Origin: CAYGVX01 sp964544285
GTDB lineage: Archaea; Thermoproteota; Bathyarchaeia; Bathyarchaeales; SOJC01
Direction of reading: 5' to 3'
NCBI GenBank assembly: GCA_964544285.1
Contig: CAZJAQ010000040.1
Location: 1-12,550 of the forward strand
Length of the DNA: 12,550 nucleotides
Shown: piece by piece, positions 1 to 6,635 of the stretch
How the letters are laid out: every line of letters starts with the position of its first letter
How positions within the stretch are numbered: position 1 is the stretch's first letter
Program-made: the position numbers and the translations under genes
Notes under the pieces: model-generated
What the model was told of the DNA's origin: nothing
Database searches by the model: none
The model's input: the letters and a program-made list of their open reading frames with translations, nothing else

Positions 1-249
1 GTGGTGTTGGTTGCTGGGACTGTTTCCCTCGTCCTGCTCACCGACTACCTATTAATCAAATATTATTTTGAGCCAGTATCCACTCTGACTTTCGTCAACA
101 CTTTAATAATGGTAGCCGTGTTCGAGGGCATCGCCTTCATCCTAATCGGAATTCGTTTCCTCAGCAAAAGAGTAGAACAGTCAAGGGAAGGCTGGGTTCA
201 CGACGCCACTGGACTAATTCCAGTCTTCTACGCCCTTCCCTGGAAGTAG
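1..249 (+). CDS. Small membrane protein, 5' part of an apparently frameshifted gene
   Basis: The 82-residue reading frame starts with GTG at the very first base, so the true start may lie outside the window. It encodes two hydrophobic stretches, roughly residues 2-20 and 32-52, joined by a short segment with aromatic residues, then a basic and polar part ending in LPWK. No enzymatic motif is visible and I do not recognise the family. The frame stops at 247-249, but a good third membrane helix continues in another frame directly downstream (243-350), so this is probably the front part of a three-helix protein broken by a one-base shift between about 180 and 243. A sequencing error would look the same. 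Confidence is fair that the stretch is coding and low on function. Confidence 0.55.
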   Translation: MVLVAGTVSLVLLTDYLLIKYYFEPVSTLTFVNTLIMVAVFEGIAFILIGIRFLSKRVEQSREGWVHDATGLIPVFYALPWK

Positions 250-350
250 TCTACAAAGCCAGACGAACACTAGGAGCAACCCTAATCGGGGCAGGCATCG
301 CCCTCTTCATAATAGGCATGTTCATCATCCCAATCCACTACAACCTCTAA
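243..350 (+). pseudogene. Orphan C-terminal membrane helix of the frameshifted gene
   Basis: In frame 3 this stretch reads EVVYKARRTLGATLIGAGIA and continues into a hydrophobic helix (LFIIGMFIIP) before a TAA at 348-350. Third-base choice and the basic-then-hydrophobic pattern look like real coding sequence. The frame has no ATG, GTG or TTG after its last upstream stop near 69-71, so it cannot be translated alone. Joining it to the gene that begins at base 1 requires the loss of one base (a shift from frame 1 to frame 3). The other remaining frame gives no plausible protein here. It is either a recent inactivating mutation or an assembly error. Confidence 0.5.
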
Positions 351-416
351 CCAACACGGCGGCACTCTGCAAAACTTTAGAAGCGACAAACAAAACAACA
401 ACCAAGAGGGAAACCC

Positions 417-875
417 TTGACCAAAAAAGCCGGAGTACACAAAAAAAGCACCCTCAAACTCGCCCAAATCATCCAAACCACCAAAGCCGACAGAGATTTT
501 CACAAAGCCGGCGCCATCGCCCTGTTCATCGGCGTCGTCAGAGGCAAAACCAGAAACAAAGAAGTCAAGAAACTCGAGCTAGAAGCCTACGAGGAGAAAG
601 CAAACGAAGTCTTAGAGAACATATGCAAAGACCTCAGCAAGAGAGAAGGAATAGTCGACGTGCAAATCCACCACATGCTCGGCGAGTTCCAAGTGGGCGA
701 GGAACTCGTCTACGTCCTAGTCGCAGGCGCCCACAGAAACAAAATATTCCCCGTCCTGCAGGAAGCGGTGGAACGATACAAAAAAGAAGTCCCCATCTTC
801 AAGAAAGAATACGTAACCAACGAAGAAGGAAAGACAAAGTCCTACTGGGTCAGCGAACGAAAAGAACGCAGCTAA
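417..875 (+). CDS. moaE: Molybdopterin synthase catalytic subunit, MoaE family
   Basis: The 152-residue protein matches MoaE, which moves sulfur from the thiocarboxylated C-terminus of MoaD onto precursor Z (cPMP) to make molybdopterin in the cytoplasm. Visible family features are FIGVVRGKTRNKEVKKLELE (residues 37-56, with the conserved Arg42), a central GEFQVGEELVYVLVAGAHRN block (His106-Arg107), and the active-site lysine region YKKEVPIFKKEY (Lys122/123 and Lys129/130), which corresponds to the catalytic lysines of E. coli MoaE. The length is normal for the family. The start is a TTG with a GAGG-type SD at about 405-410. No moaD or other cofactor gene lies in the window, so MoaD must be encoded elsewhere. 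The N-terminal 25 residues are more basic than in bacterial homologues. Confidence 0.93.
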   Translation: MTKKAGVHKKSTLKLAQIIQTTKADRDFHKAGAIALFIGVVRGKTRNKEVKKLELEAYEEKANEVLENICKDLSKREGIVDVQIHHMLGEFQVGEELVYVLVAGAHRNKIFPVLQEAVERYKKEVPIFKKEYVTNEEGKTKSYWVSERKERS

Positions 876-921
876 CGGTGAACCCAAGCCACCGTCGTTG
901 AAGCCCGAAAAGCGTAGACAA

Positions 922-1929
922 TCACTGCGTCTTTGCCAGCTTAATCCACGAAGCGATTTCTTCCAGAGTGGGTTTCTCGTCTTCCTTAATCCTTCCCTCT
1001 CTCACGTAGAGCTCCGTGGTTTTTGCCACTCTTGCACCGAGACTTAAAGCGTCTTGAAGCGCCAATTCTTGCTTAGAACTTACCCCACTCTTCAACAAAA
1101 GCATCGCATCTTCATGCCTAATCCCCGGAATCATCAATAGCTGTATCACGCTCTGAACACTCTTCGCCTCATTCTCATCCATCGTCTTTGTCAACGCTAT
1201 TTCCAGAGGGCTCCTCAGAAGCAAGTCTTCGATTTTCTCCACACCATTCTCCTTCAACTGCTGAACCGTGCTCGGCTTCATGACTTTTCCTTCCAGCACG
1301 CTTATGCTGTCAGTGCTAGCTACGAAGGGTTCAGGAGTGGAGTTGATTTTAGCCATGATTCCCTGAATAGCTTTCAAGTCTTTTTCCACGGTTTCTATGG
1401 ATTGTAGTTGCTTCTTCAACTTCGGCAGTTCCTGCTGGGCAGTCTGGACTCGGTCTATCTTTCGTTCAACATCCACCAGCTTCTTTTGAGCTGTCTCGAG
1501 GATTTTTCCATGGCTTTCCATGCTTTCTTTCAGCTTGCCATCCAATTCCCCGAGCTTTTTCTCCAAGGCTTTCATGTCCTCTTTCAGCTGGAATTCTCTT
1601 AAACCCAGCTTCGTCAGAGCCTCGTCAGTCGAGCCCTTGATCTCCTCACTCTTCACGTTGAGTTTTTCCTCAAAGTCTCTGCTGAGTTGAGTCAATGGTA
1701 AGCTTAACGATTCGACGTGAAAGATGACGTAGCAAACCGCGCCGATGAAAGCAAAAGAGGCTGTCAGGGTTGCAATGAAGTAAGTGGTGATTTCAATCGG
1801 GAACGAAAAGACGGTGACAATGTTAGCGCCTTGAATCTGCCAAGAAATCCACGCGTGTAGGGTGCCTAAAACGGCTAAGAAGGCGAAGATGATGAATATC
1901 CATACTTTGAAGGCTTTCTTTGAGGTCAA
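922..1929 (-). CDS. Membrane-anchored coiled-coil protein with C-terminal DUF4332-like helix-hairpin-helix region
   Basis: The protein has 335 residues from the chosen TTG. Two membrane helices (about 9-31 and 47-72) are followed by a long charged heptad-type coiled coil (about 85-195), a short linker, and a helical C-terminal part (about 215-335). That part holds two helix-hairpin-helix-like units, STVQQLKENGVEKIEDLLLR and LMIPGIRHEDAMLLLKSGVS, and ends in PTLEEIASWIKLAKTQ. This layout resembles DUF4332, whose function is not established. Helix-hairpin-helix folds often bind DNA, so a membrane-to-DNA tether is possible but is inference. Start choice: the TTG at 1929 has a GGGAG SD five bases upstream. 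A TTG at 1947 would add six residues but has no SD. It converges with moaE. Confidence 0.8.
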   Translation of the reverse strand: MTSKKAFKVWIFIIFAFLAVLGTLHAWISWQIQGANIVTVFSFPIEITTYFIATLTASFAFIGAVCYVIFHVESLSLPLTQLSRDFEEKLNVKSEEIKGSTDEALTKLGLREFQLKEDMKALEKKLGELDGKLKESMESHGKILETAQKKLVDVERKIDRVQTAQQELPKLKKQLQSIETVEKDLKAIQGIMAKINSTPEPFVASTDSISVLEGKVMKPSTVQQLKENGVEKIEDLLLRSPLEIALTKTMDENEAKSVQSVIQLLMIPGIRHEDAMLLLKSGVSSKQELALQDALSLGARVAKTTELYVREGRIKEDEKPTLEEIASWIKLAKTQ

Positions 1930-1962
1930 CGTTGCTCCCTTAAACAAGCTAAGGGGCTTGGC

Positions 1963-1970
1963 AATTTAAC
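1963..1970 (-). promoter_or_regulatory. Candidate TATA box for the coiled-coil gene
   Basis: Read on the minus strand this is GTTAAATT. It would place transcription start near 1940, giving a short leader of about 11 bases that contains the GGGAG SD for the TTG at 1929. A competing AT-rich box (AATAATTATT, 1984-1993) would suit the longer start at 1947 instead. The call rests on spacing and composition only. Confidence 0.3.
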
Positions 1971-2047
1971 GTTATGAAGCAACAATAATTATTACCGCTT
2001 CACTCTCGTGGCAGCTTTATCGTTTACATGCAGAGGCGTAGAAGGGC

Positions 2048-2686
2048 TTAGAGAAGGGTCAATAACAATTGAACCGCGCTGATGATTGCAACAAACGCAA
2101 CCAACAGTAGAATCGTGATTCCGAGGTTCTTCAGCCATTTACCCCTACTGAACGCTATGCCGAAGGGAATCCCTACGAGGAAACCTGCGACGTGCGCCAC
2201 GTACCCCACGTTTCCCCCGAACCCCAAGACGACCGCGAAGACGTTGAAGATGAAATACAAGATCGCCACCAAGCCCAAGGGTATGAAGAGGAAGGCTAAC
2301 GACAGCTTTAAGGGGTTGATGAGCATCGCGGCTGCAGCTAAAGTGAAAATGGCTCCAGAAGCCCCGATCATCGCAACGTCGAAACCGTAATAATACGAGC
2401 TGACTATGAGCGAGCCGACGCCCCCAACGAAGAAGGCGACCAGCGTCATCTCTCCTCTAGCTTCCTTTTCCACCACGTTTCCGAAGACGTAGAGGAAGAG
2501 CATGTTGCCCATCAAATGGGCTAGGTCGAAGTGTACGAAGAGAGTTGTGATGGGAGTCCATACGGCGCCTCGTGCTAGGGCGTTGCCGCTGTAAACCAAG
2601 TAGTTTTCCACGAGCTCGCTGGACCCGAACCAGTAGTAGAGGCTGACCAAAATGCAGAGAAGTATTAAGACATTCGTCTTTCTCAT
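2048..2686 (-). CDS. Rhomboid-family intramembrane serine protease
   Basis: The 212-residue polytopic membrane protein carries the rhomboid signature. It has the WTPITTLFVHFDLAHLMGN block (residues 43-61, with His57 and Asn61 of the HxxxN motif), the catalytic serine in GASG (Ser110) and the partner histidine in GYVAHVAGF (His165). Six or seven hydrophobic helices are visible, as expected for a minimal rhomboid core, with one extra C-terminal helix (about 187-211). Rhomboids cleave single-pass membrane proteins within or near the bilayer. The start is the ATG at 2686, with GGTGA about eight bases upstream. The same frame stays open for 80 more codons, but that part overlaps the neighbouring gene's tail in another frame and reads as shadow. 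It lies 49 bases behind the acidic-tail membrane gene, probably in one transcript. Confidence 0.93.
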   Translation of the reverse strand: MRKTNVLILLCILVSLYYWFGSSELVENYLVYSGNALARGAVWTPITTLFVHFDLAHLMGNMLFLYVFGNVVEKEARGEMTLVAFFVGGVGSLIVSSYYYGFDVAMIGASGAIFTLAAAAMLINPLKLSLAFLFIPLGLVAILYFIFNVFAVVLGFGGNVGYVAHVAGFLVGIPFGIAFSRGKWLKNLGITILLLVAFVAIISAVQLLLTLL

Positions 2687-2735
2687 GAGGCTTTCACCAA
2701 GACCTATAGAACAAAGCTTGCAGATATGAAGTTTC

Positions 2736-3338
2736 TTAAAGGACTGACTGTTTTTCAGCGTCTTCTGACGGGATGGGTGCTTCTTCGCTTTCTCCGCTGG
2801 GTTCGCTGGGCTCGACTCTTTCGGTTGTTTGTTGCTCAGCTGGAGGCGCTTGTGGAGGTTCTTGGGGTTCTTGAGCTTCTGCAGTCTCCGTTGTCTCCAC
2901 GGGCTGCTCCACTGCTTCCTCAGCAATTATTTCGCTAGTCGTCTGTGCAGGCTCTTCTTTAGGTTCCACCATCTCTTCTTTCTTTGTCTCAAAAAACTCT
3001 GAGAGTTGTCTCTGTTCCTTTTCTTCTCTAGGCTGAATCGCTGCTTCTACGTTTTCTACTTTCGCTGTTTTTTCAGAAGTCTGTTTTCGGCTTTTCCTGA
3101 AAACGTAAAACGTAGCTATTATCGAGATTGCTATGTTTAACCAGGACAGTCCAAAGATGATTCCGGATAAGACCCAGTAGGGCATCGCCCATCTGTAACT
3201 GAATTGCAAGCCGAAATTAGGAAGATCACCTTGGATGATGTAGTTTATCTGGTTTAAGCTTAGCATGGTGAGGAGGGAGGCTGCTGCCATCACGAGTAGA
3301 ATTGCGCTTATCGCTGACGATTTGAAGTTGACGTCCAT
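2736..3338 (-). CDS. Two-helix membrane protein with long acidic, Pro/Gln/Thr-rich tail
   Basis: The 200-residue protein is of unknown family. Membrane helices lie at about 8-28 and 55-80, followed by a basic stop-transfer patch (RKSRKQ). The remaining 118 or so residues are low complexity, rich in Glu, Pro, Gln, Thr, Ala and Ser, and probably disordered. By the positive-inside rule the basic patch and tail should be cytoplasmic. The start is the ATG at 3338, with a weak AAGGT upstream. It directly precedes the rhomboid gene on the same strand, so the two are probably co-transcribed and the protein could be a partner or substrate, which is inference. The strong amino-acid bias also causes the long open frames seen on other frames here. 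It is clearly coding, but the function is unknown. Confidence 0.78.
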   Translation of the reverse strand: MDVNFKSSAISAILLVMAAASLLTMLSLNQINYIIQGDLPNFGLQFSYRWAMPYWVLSGIIFGLSWLNIAISIIATFYVFRKSRKQTSEKTAKVENVEAAIQPREEKEQRQLSEFFETKKEEMVEPKEEPAQTTSEIIAEEAVEQPVETTETAEAQEPQEPPQAPPAEQQTTERVEPSEPSGESEEAPIPSEDAEKQSVL

Positions 3339-3524
3339 AGGGTGACCTTGATAGGTTAGTCGGTTGAAACGCCATTAAGCGTTATGACTTTGAAATCTGA
3401 CTCTGGAATCAATAGTCAGAATAGCCAAGACATTCTGTGCGCTTTTGAAGTTGACGGGGCATTTTTTGAAGAAGAAGCTTTTTTGTAATGTTGATTGCAG
3501 ATAAGGATGGGTGGGTAATAAACT

Positions 3525-3532
3525 AATTATAT
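3525..3532 (+). promoter_or_regulatory. Candidate TATA box for the 93-residue membrane protein
   Basis: AATTATAT lies about 40 bases before the TTG start at 3568, predicting transcription start near 3555 and a short leader containing GGTG. It is the best AT-rich box in the 229-base gap between 3339 and 3567. That gap otherwise holds only divergent upstream sequence for the genes at 3338 (-) and 3568 (+). Confidence 0.4.
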
Positions 3533-3567
3533 CGAGGTAGATTATCATTCATTTTCGGTGCTCCGAC

Positions 3568-3849
3568 TTGGAAGCGAAAAATCCCCAGCCACAGCTTCAG
3601 CCAACTATAGAGGGATACTCTACTTTAGAGACGAGTTCTGTTGTTGAGGAGACTAGGAGACATCGGTTTTCTGCTCTTGTGGACGGAATCTGTATAGGAG
3701 TGGGCATAGTCTTCATTCTTATGGGGATGTTGATGTCGATAACTAGTGCTGGACTGCTAGTGCAGGGACTGGTGTCGATTATCGGTGGGCTCGTCGTCTT
3801 GGCTGTAGGAGTCATTGTCGAAGTTTACCACTGGGCAAAACTTCGCTAA
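3568..3849 (+). CDS. Small two-helix membrane protein
   Basis: The 93-residue protein is of unknown family. A polar N-terminal part (about 1-35, proline- and glutamine-rich at first, then Glu/Arg-rich) precedes two glycine-rich hydrophobic helices at about 38-60 and 65-86, ending in EVYHWAKLR. The close hairpin of two helices suggests a membrane-inserted module with both ends on the same side. The start is a TTG with GGTG seven bases upstream. It converges with the ribonucleotide reductase gene, and 62 bases separate their ends. No catalytic motif is visible. The overall design (polar start, glycine-rich helix hairpin) recalls the frameshifted gene at 1-350, but I cannot show that they are related. 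Confidence 0.65.
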   Translation: MEAKNPQPQLQPTIEGYSTLETSSVVEETRRHRFSALVDGICIGVGIVFILMGMLMSITSAGLLVQGLVSIIGGLVVLAVGVIVEVYHWAKLR

Positions 3850-3911
3850 CAGAAAAACGTCCATAAAGTGTGAAGCTGTTTTCAGAAATGAGAATTAGAG
3901 TGGGCTTTGTT

Positions 3912-5996
3912 CTAGACGCATGTGGGGCATTCTAGGCTGAAGTCTGCGAGTGTTCCTTCGCTTTCAATAGGTCTAAGGACCTGTTTTTCTCGGCTTCCGT
4001 GGCGGTAAACAGTCACGCCCTTGCATCCCAACTTGTAAGCAAGCCAGTAAGCCTTGTCGATGTCGTCAGGTGTAGCCCTGTTTGGAAAGTTTATGGTTTT
4101 TGAAACTGCATTGTCCGTGTATTTCTGAAAAGCCGCCTGCATGCGGACATGCCATTCAGCGCTTATATCATGAGCTACAACGAAGAGTCTCCTCACGCGT
4201 TCGGGAATCTCTTCTACATCTTGTATTGACGTTTTCTTCGCAATCTTCTTGATCAATTCTTCGTCGTAGAACCCTTCCTTGAGGGCTATGCTCTCGAAGA
4301 GTGGGTTTACTTCTATTAGGCTTCTTCCCAGGCTTTCGGTGACTTCACGCACGTACACTATTGCAAAGAGGGGCTCGATTCCTTGGGAGCATCCAGCTAT
4401 TATGCTTATGGTGCCCGTGGGGGCAACGGTTGTAACTGTGGCGTTTCTCATAGTCTTGAACTGTCTTTCCCAGATGCTTCCGTGGAAATTTGGGAAGCTT
4501 CCTTTCTCTTCGCCCAACTCTACGCTCATCTTTTTCCCTTCGGTGTCTATGAATTTCATGAGTTCTTCTGTAGCTTTGAGCCCTTCTTCCGTGTCGTAGC
4601 GTGTGCCCATTTTGATGAGCATGTCAGCGAAGCCCATGACTCCTAAACCGATTTTCCTGTTTCCCTTAGTTATCTTCTCTATCTCAGCCAACGTGTATGC
4701 GTTCGCATCGACCACGTTGTCTAAGAACCTGACAGCTAACCTCACCGTCTGCCTCAGCCCGTTCCAGTCCATCTTGCCATCGTCGGACACGAACTTGCTC
4801 ACGTCGATGCTGCCCAAATTGCAGGATTCGTAGGGCAGAAGGGGCTGTTCACCGCAGGGGTTGGTGGATTCGATCTGCCCCAGCTGAGGCGTCGGGTTGT
4901 GCTTGTTTATCGTGTCTAAGAAAACCACGCCGGGTTCGCCGTTTTTCCACGCCATCATTATCATGAGGTTCCATATCGCTCTTGCCTTCAGTGTCTCCAC
5001 TGTTCCTCCGTTTCGTGGATTAACCAAATTGAAATCGCCGTCTTCTCCCACCGCTTCCATAAACTGGTCGGTGACGGCCACGGAGATGTTGAAGTTCCTG
5101 AGTACTCCTTCCTTCTCCTTCGCTACGATAAAGTCCATGATTTCAGGGTGGTCGATGCGCAGTATGCCCATGTTCGCGCCTCTGCGGCGGCCCCCTTGCT
5201 TCATGACCTCTGTCGCAGTGTCGTAGATTTTGGCGAAGGATATGGCTCCAGAAGCGATGCCTCCCGTGGTTCTGACCACGTCTCCTCTGGGTCTGAGTCT
5301 GGAGAAGGAGAAACCCGTCCCGCCGCCAGTCTTGTGAATGATGGCGGCTGCTTTCAACGTGTCAAAAATGCCTTCTATAGAGTCTTCTACTGGTAGGACG
5401 AAGCAGGCGCTGAGCTGTTTGAACATCGTGCCCGCGTTCATGAGCGTGGGGGAATTGGGGATGAATTCGAGGTTCGTCATTATGCGGTAGAACTCGTCTT
5501 CGTAGCGGGCTACTTCCTCGCCGCTCTTGCCGTATTGTTTTTCAACTTGCGCTATGCACTTTGCGATTCGCCTGAACATCTGGCTGGTAGATTCTAAGAC
5601 TCTGCCCATCTCATCTTTTCTTAGATAACGTCGCTCCAACACGAGGAGAGCGTTTAGAGGAAGCTTGAGCTCGTCTTCAACGCCCAGCAGGGCTTTCGTT
5701 CTTCTTATCTTCGCCCGCTTCTCTCTGTAGAGAATGTAAGCCTTCGCTATGCTCGCCTGCTCCTTCTCGATGAGCGTTCTTTCCACCAGGTCTTGAACCT
5801 GTTCCACACTGGGTATTTCGATTGGCTTAAGCTGCTTCTCTAACTGCTTGACAACATGTTCGGCGAGGCTTTCGGCGAGCCGCTTGTCTTTCACTCCTAC
5901 GGCTTTGGCAGCTTTCCAGATGGCTTCGGCAATCTTGTTGGAGTCAAACTCAACGATTCTGCCGTCTCTTTTCTTTATTTTCCTTATCGTAACCAT
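3912..5996 (-). CDS. nrdJ: Adenosylcobalamin-dependent (class II) ribonucleoside reductase
   Basis: The 694-residue enzyme reduces ribonucleotides to deoxyribonucleotides for DNA synthesis, using a thiyl radical generated from adenosylcobalamin. An N-terminal ATP-cone (about 3-95, starting VTIRKIKKRDGRIVEFDSNK) provides allosteric control. The ten-stranded barrel follows, with FIPNSPTLMNAG (178-189), a first redox cysteine in LSACFVLP (Cys198), HKTGGGTGFSFSRLRPRGD, the catalytic NPCGE (Asn379, Cys381, Glu383), the partner cysteine in SCNLGS (Cys392) and the phosphate-binding VAPTGTISIIAGCSQGIEP. The C-terminus is only ECPTCV, with the Cys690/Cys693 pair presumably reloading the active site. 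Class II is inferred from overall similarity and the absence of nrdB nearby. The start is the ATG at 5996, without a clear SD. Confidence 0.95.
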   Translation of the reverse strand: MVTIRKIKKRDGRIVEFDSNKIAEAIWKAAKAVGVKDKRLAESLAEHVVKQLEKQLKPIEIPSVEQVQDLVERTLIEKEQASIAKAYILYREKRAKIRRTKALLGVEDELKLPLNALLVLERRYLRKDEMGRVLESTSQMFRRIAKCIAQVEKQYGKSGEEVARYEDEFYRIMTNLEFIPNSPTLMNAGTMFKQLSACFVLPVEDSIEGIFDTLKAAAIIHKTGGGTGFSFSRLRPRGDVVRTTGGIASGAISFAKIYDTATEVMKQGGRRRGANMGILRIDHPEIMDFIVAKEKEGVLRNFNISVAVTDQFMEAVGEDGDFNLVNPRNGGTVETLKARAIWNLMIMMAWKNGEPGVVFLDTINKHNPTPQLGQIESTNPCGEQPLLPYESCNLGSIDVSKFVSDDGKMDWNGLRQTVRLAVRFLDNVVDANAYTLAEIEKITKGNRKIGLGVMGFADMLIKMGTRYDTEEGLKATEELMKFIDTEGKKMSVELGEEKGSFPNFHGSIWERQFKTMRNATVTTVAPTGTISIIAGCSQGIEPLFAIVYVREVTESLGRSLIEVNPLFESIALKEGFYDEELIKKIAKKTSIQDVEEIPERVRRLFVVAHDISAEWHVRMQAAFQKYTDNAVSKTINFPNRATPDDIDKAYWLAYKLGCKGVTVYRHGSREKQVLRPIESEGTLADFSLECPTCV

Positions 5997-6045
5997 TCTA
6001 AGGCGCCCTATTTATGGATGCAGACTTTTCTCTTTTAACTGTTAG

Positions 6046-6054
6046 GCTTTAAGC
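6046..6054 (-). promoter_or_regulatory. Candidate TATA box for the ribonucleotide reductase gene
   Basis: On the minus strand this reads GCTTAAAGC. Transcription would start near 6024, giving a leader of about 28 bases. An inverted repeat (6062-6077) lies just upstream and could be an operator. If the upstream zinc-ribbon gene is co-transcribed, this would be an internal promoter. Support is spacing and composition only. Confidence 0.3.
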
Positions 6055-6061
6055 ATTTGTA

Positions 6062-6077
6062 GTCTCTTGGGTGAGAC
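6062..6077. repeat. Short inverted repeat before the reductase promoter
   Basis: GTCTC and GAGAC arms are separated by six bases (TTGGGT). The repeat sits between the zinc-ribbon gene end (6114) and the candidate reductase TATA box (6046-6054). Five-base arms can occur by chance, so this is only a possible operator or small hairpin. Confidence 0.3.
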
Positions 6078-6113
6078 ACGTATAGCTGGACAAGAAGGTG
6101 TTGTTCGTGAAGG

Positions 6114-6287
6114 TTATTCGTTCAGGAGTTTACACGCAATCTGGATGCAATGGGCGCAGTACCACTTGTCGAGTTGCGGAATGTAGATGGCGTAGCTTTC
6201 GTTTCCGCAGATGTCACATTTATGCAAAAAAATCAAAGAATCCTTGGAGTTAACGGTTTTCGACGTTTCCTTTTTTCTCCTCTTCAC
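6114..6287 (-). CDS. Small zinc-ribbon protein (57 residues)
   Basis: This short frame starts at a GTG (6287) and ends at TAA (6116-6114). After a basic N-terminus (KRRKKETSK) comes HKCDICGNESYAIYIPQLDK, then WYCAHCIQIACKLLNE. The two CxxC pairs (Cys24/27 and Cys44/47) are sixteen residues apart, the spacing of a treble-clef or rubredoxin-like zinc ribbon, with a further Cys52. GTG is the only normal start between the upstream in-frame stop and the zinc ribbon apart from an internal TTG at codon 18. A TATATC box about 38 bases upstream (around 6325) would give an almost leaderless transcript. It sits 117 bases ahead of the class II reductase on the same strand. It is not NrdR, because it lacks an ATP-cone. 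A role in DNA/RNA binding or as a small adaptor is inference. Confidence 0.6.
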   Translation of the reverse strand: MKRRKKETSKTVNSKDSLIFLHKCDICGNESYAIYIPQLDKWYCAHCIQIACKLLNE

Positions 6288-6635
6288 TTTCTGGGCAAGA
6301 TAATTTTTGGGTTTTCGTCAAGATATACCTTGCCCTAAAGGATTCCAAGTAGATAATTGCGGATGAGAAAGAGAGAGTCTGTGGATACATCGTTACGTGC
6401 TAAATCCTTGACACTCTAAACATGATTCTTCAACTCTTTAGTTTCAATAGATACAGAAGAGAGCTTCACCATCTGGTTAATCTGGTTCGAACCGCACTTA
6501 GAATGTCCCCTACACAACGACTGGAATGTTATGTTAGCATGCACAACGGGCAGGCATAGGTGTGTGCAGAAAGGCTTTAAACCGCATTCTTGTTCTCTTT
6601 CCTATCTACCACCCTTCATCCATGGCAGTGATCGT
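6288..6635. other. 348-base gap between divergent genes
   Basis: The gap holds the upstream regions of the zinc-ribbon gene (-) and carbamate kinase (+). A plausible carbamate kinase TATA box lies at 6575-6582. On the minus strand a frame stays open from 6601 to 6416 and, from a GTG at 6544, encodes 42 residues including LCRGHSKCGSNQ. It lacks an SD and I do not call it a gene. No tRNA or strong repeat is seen. Confidence 0.5.
6575..6582 (+). promoter_or_regulatory. Candidate TATA box for carbamate kinase
   Basis: CTTTAAAC lies 54 bases before the ATG at 6636. A start of transcription near 6604 would leave a leader of about 32 bases carrying the GTGAT SD. The spacing suits an archaeal TBP/TFB promoter. 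Confidence 0.4.

Noticed and set aside
2687..2926. 80-residue N-terminal extension of the rhomboid frame
   Set aside because: It overlaps the acidic tail of the upstream gene in another frame and is Lys/Pro/Gln-rich shadow sequence. The ATG at 2686 has its own SD and gives a normal rhomboid.
3384..3488. 34-codon ATG frame in the gap before the 93-residue membrane protein
   Set aside because: It has no SD, no recognisable pattern and lies in the divergent promoter region. The length is expected by chance.
5997..6113. Possible cobalamin riboswitch before the B12-dependent reductase
   Set aside because: I could find no B12-box-like GCCACT sequence or long conserved structure, and the leader is too short.
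6484..6493. GGTTCGAACC, which resembles a tRNA T-loop
   Set aside because: The flanks cannot form the five-base T stem on either strand, and no acceptor, D or anticodon arm is present. It is simply a palindrome.
6531..6635. 35-residue N-terminal extension of carbamate kinase
   Set aside because: The ATG at 6636 gives the family-standard N-terminus, and the extension contains the candidate promoter and reads as non-coding.
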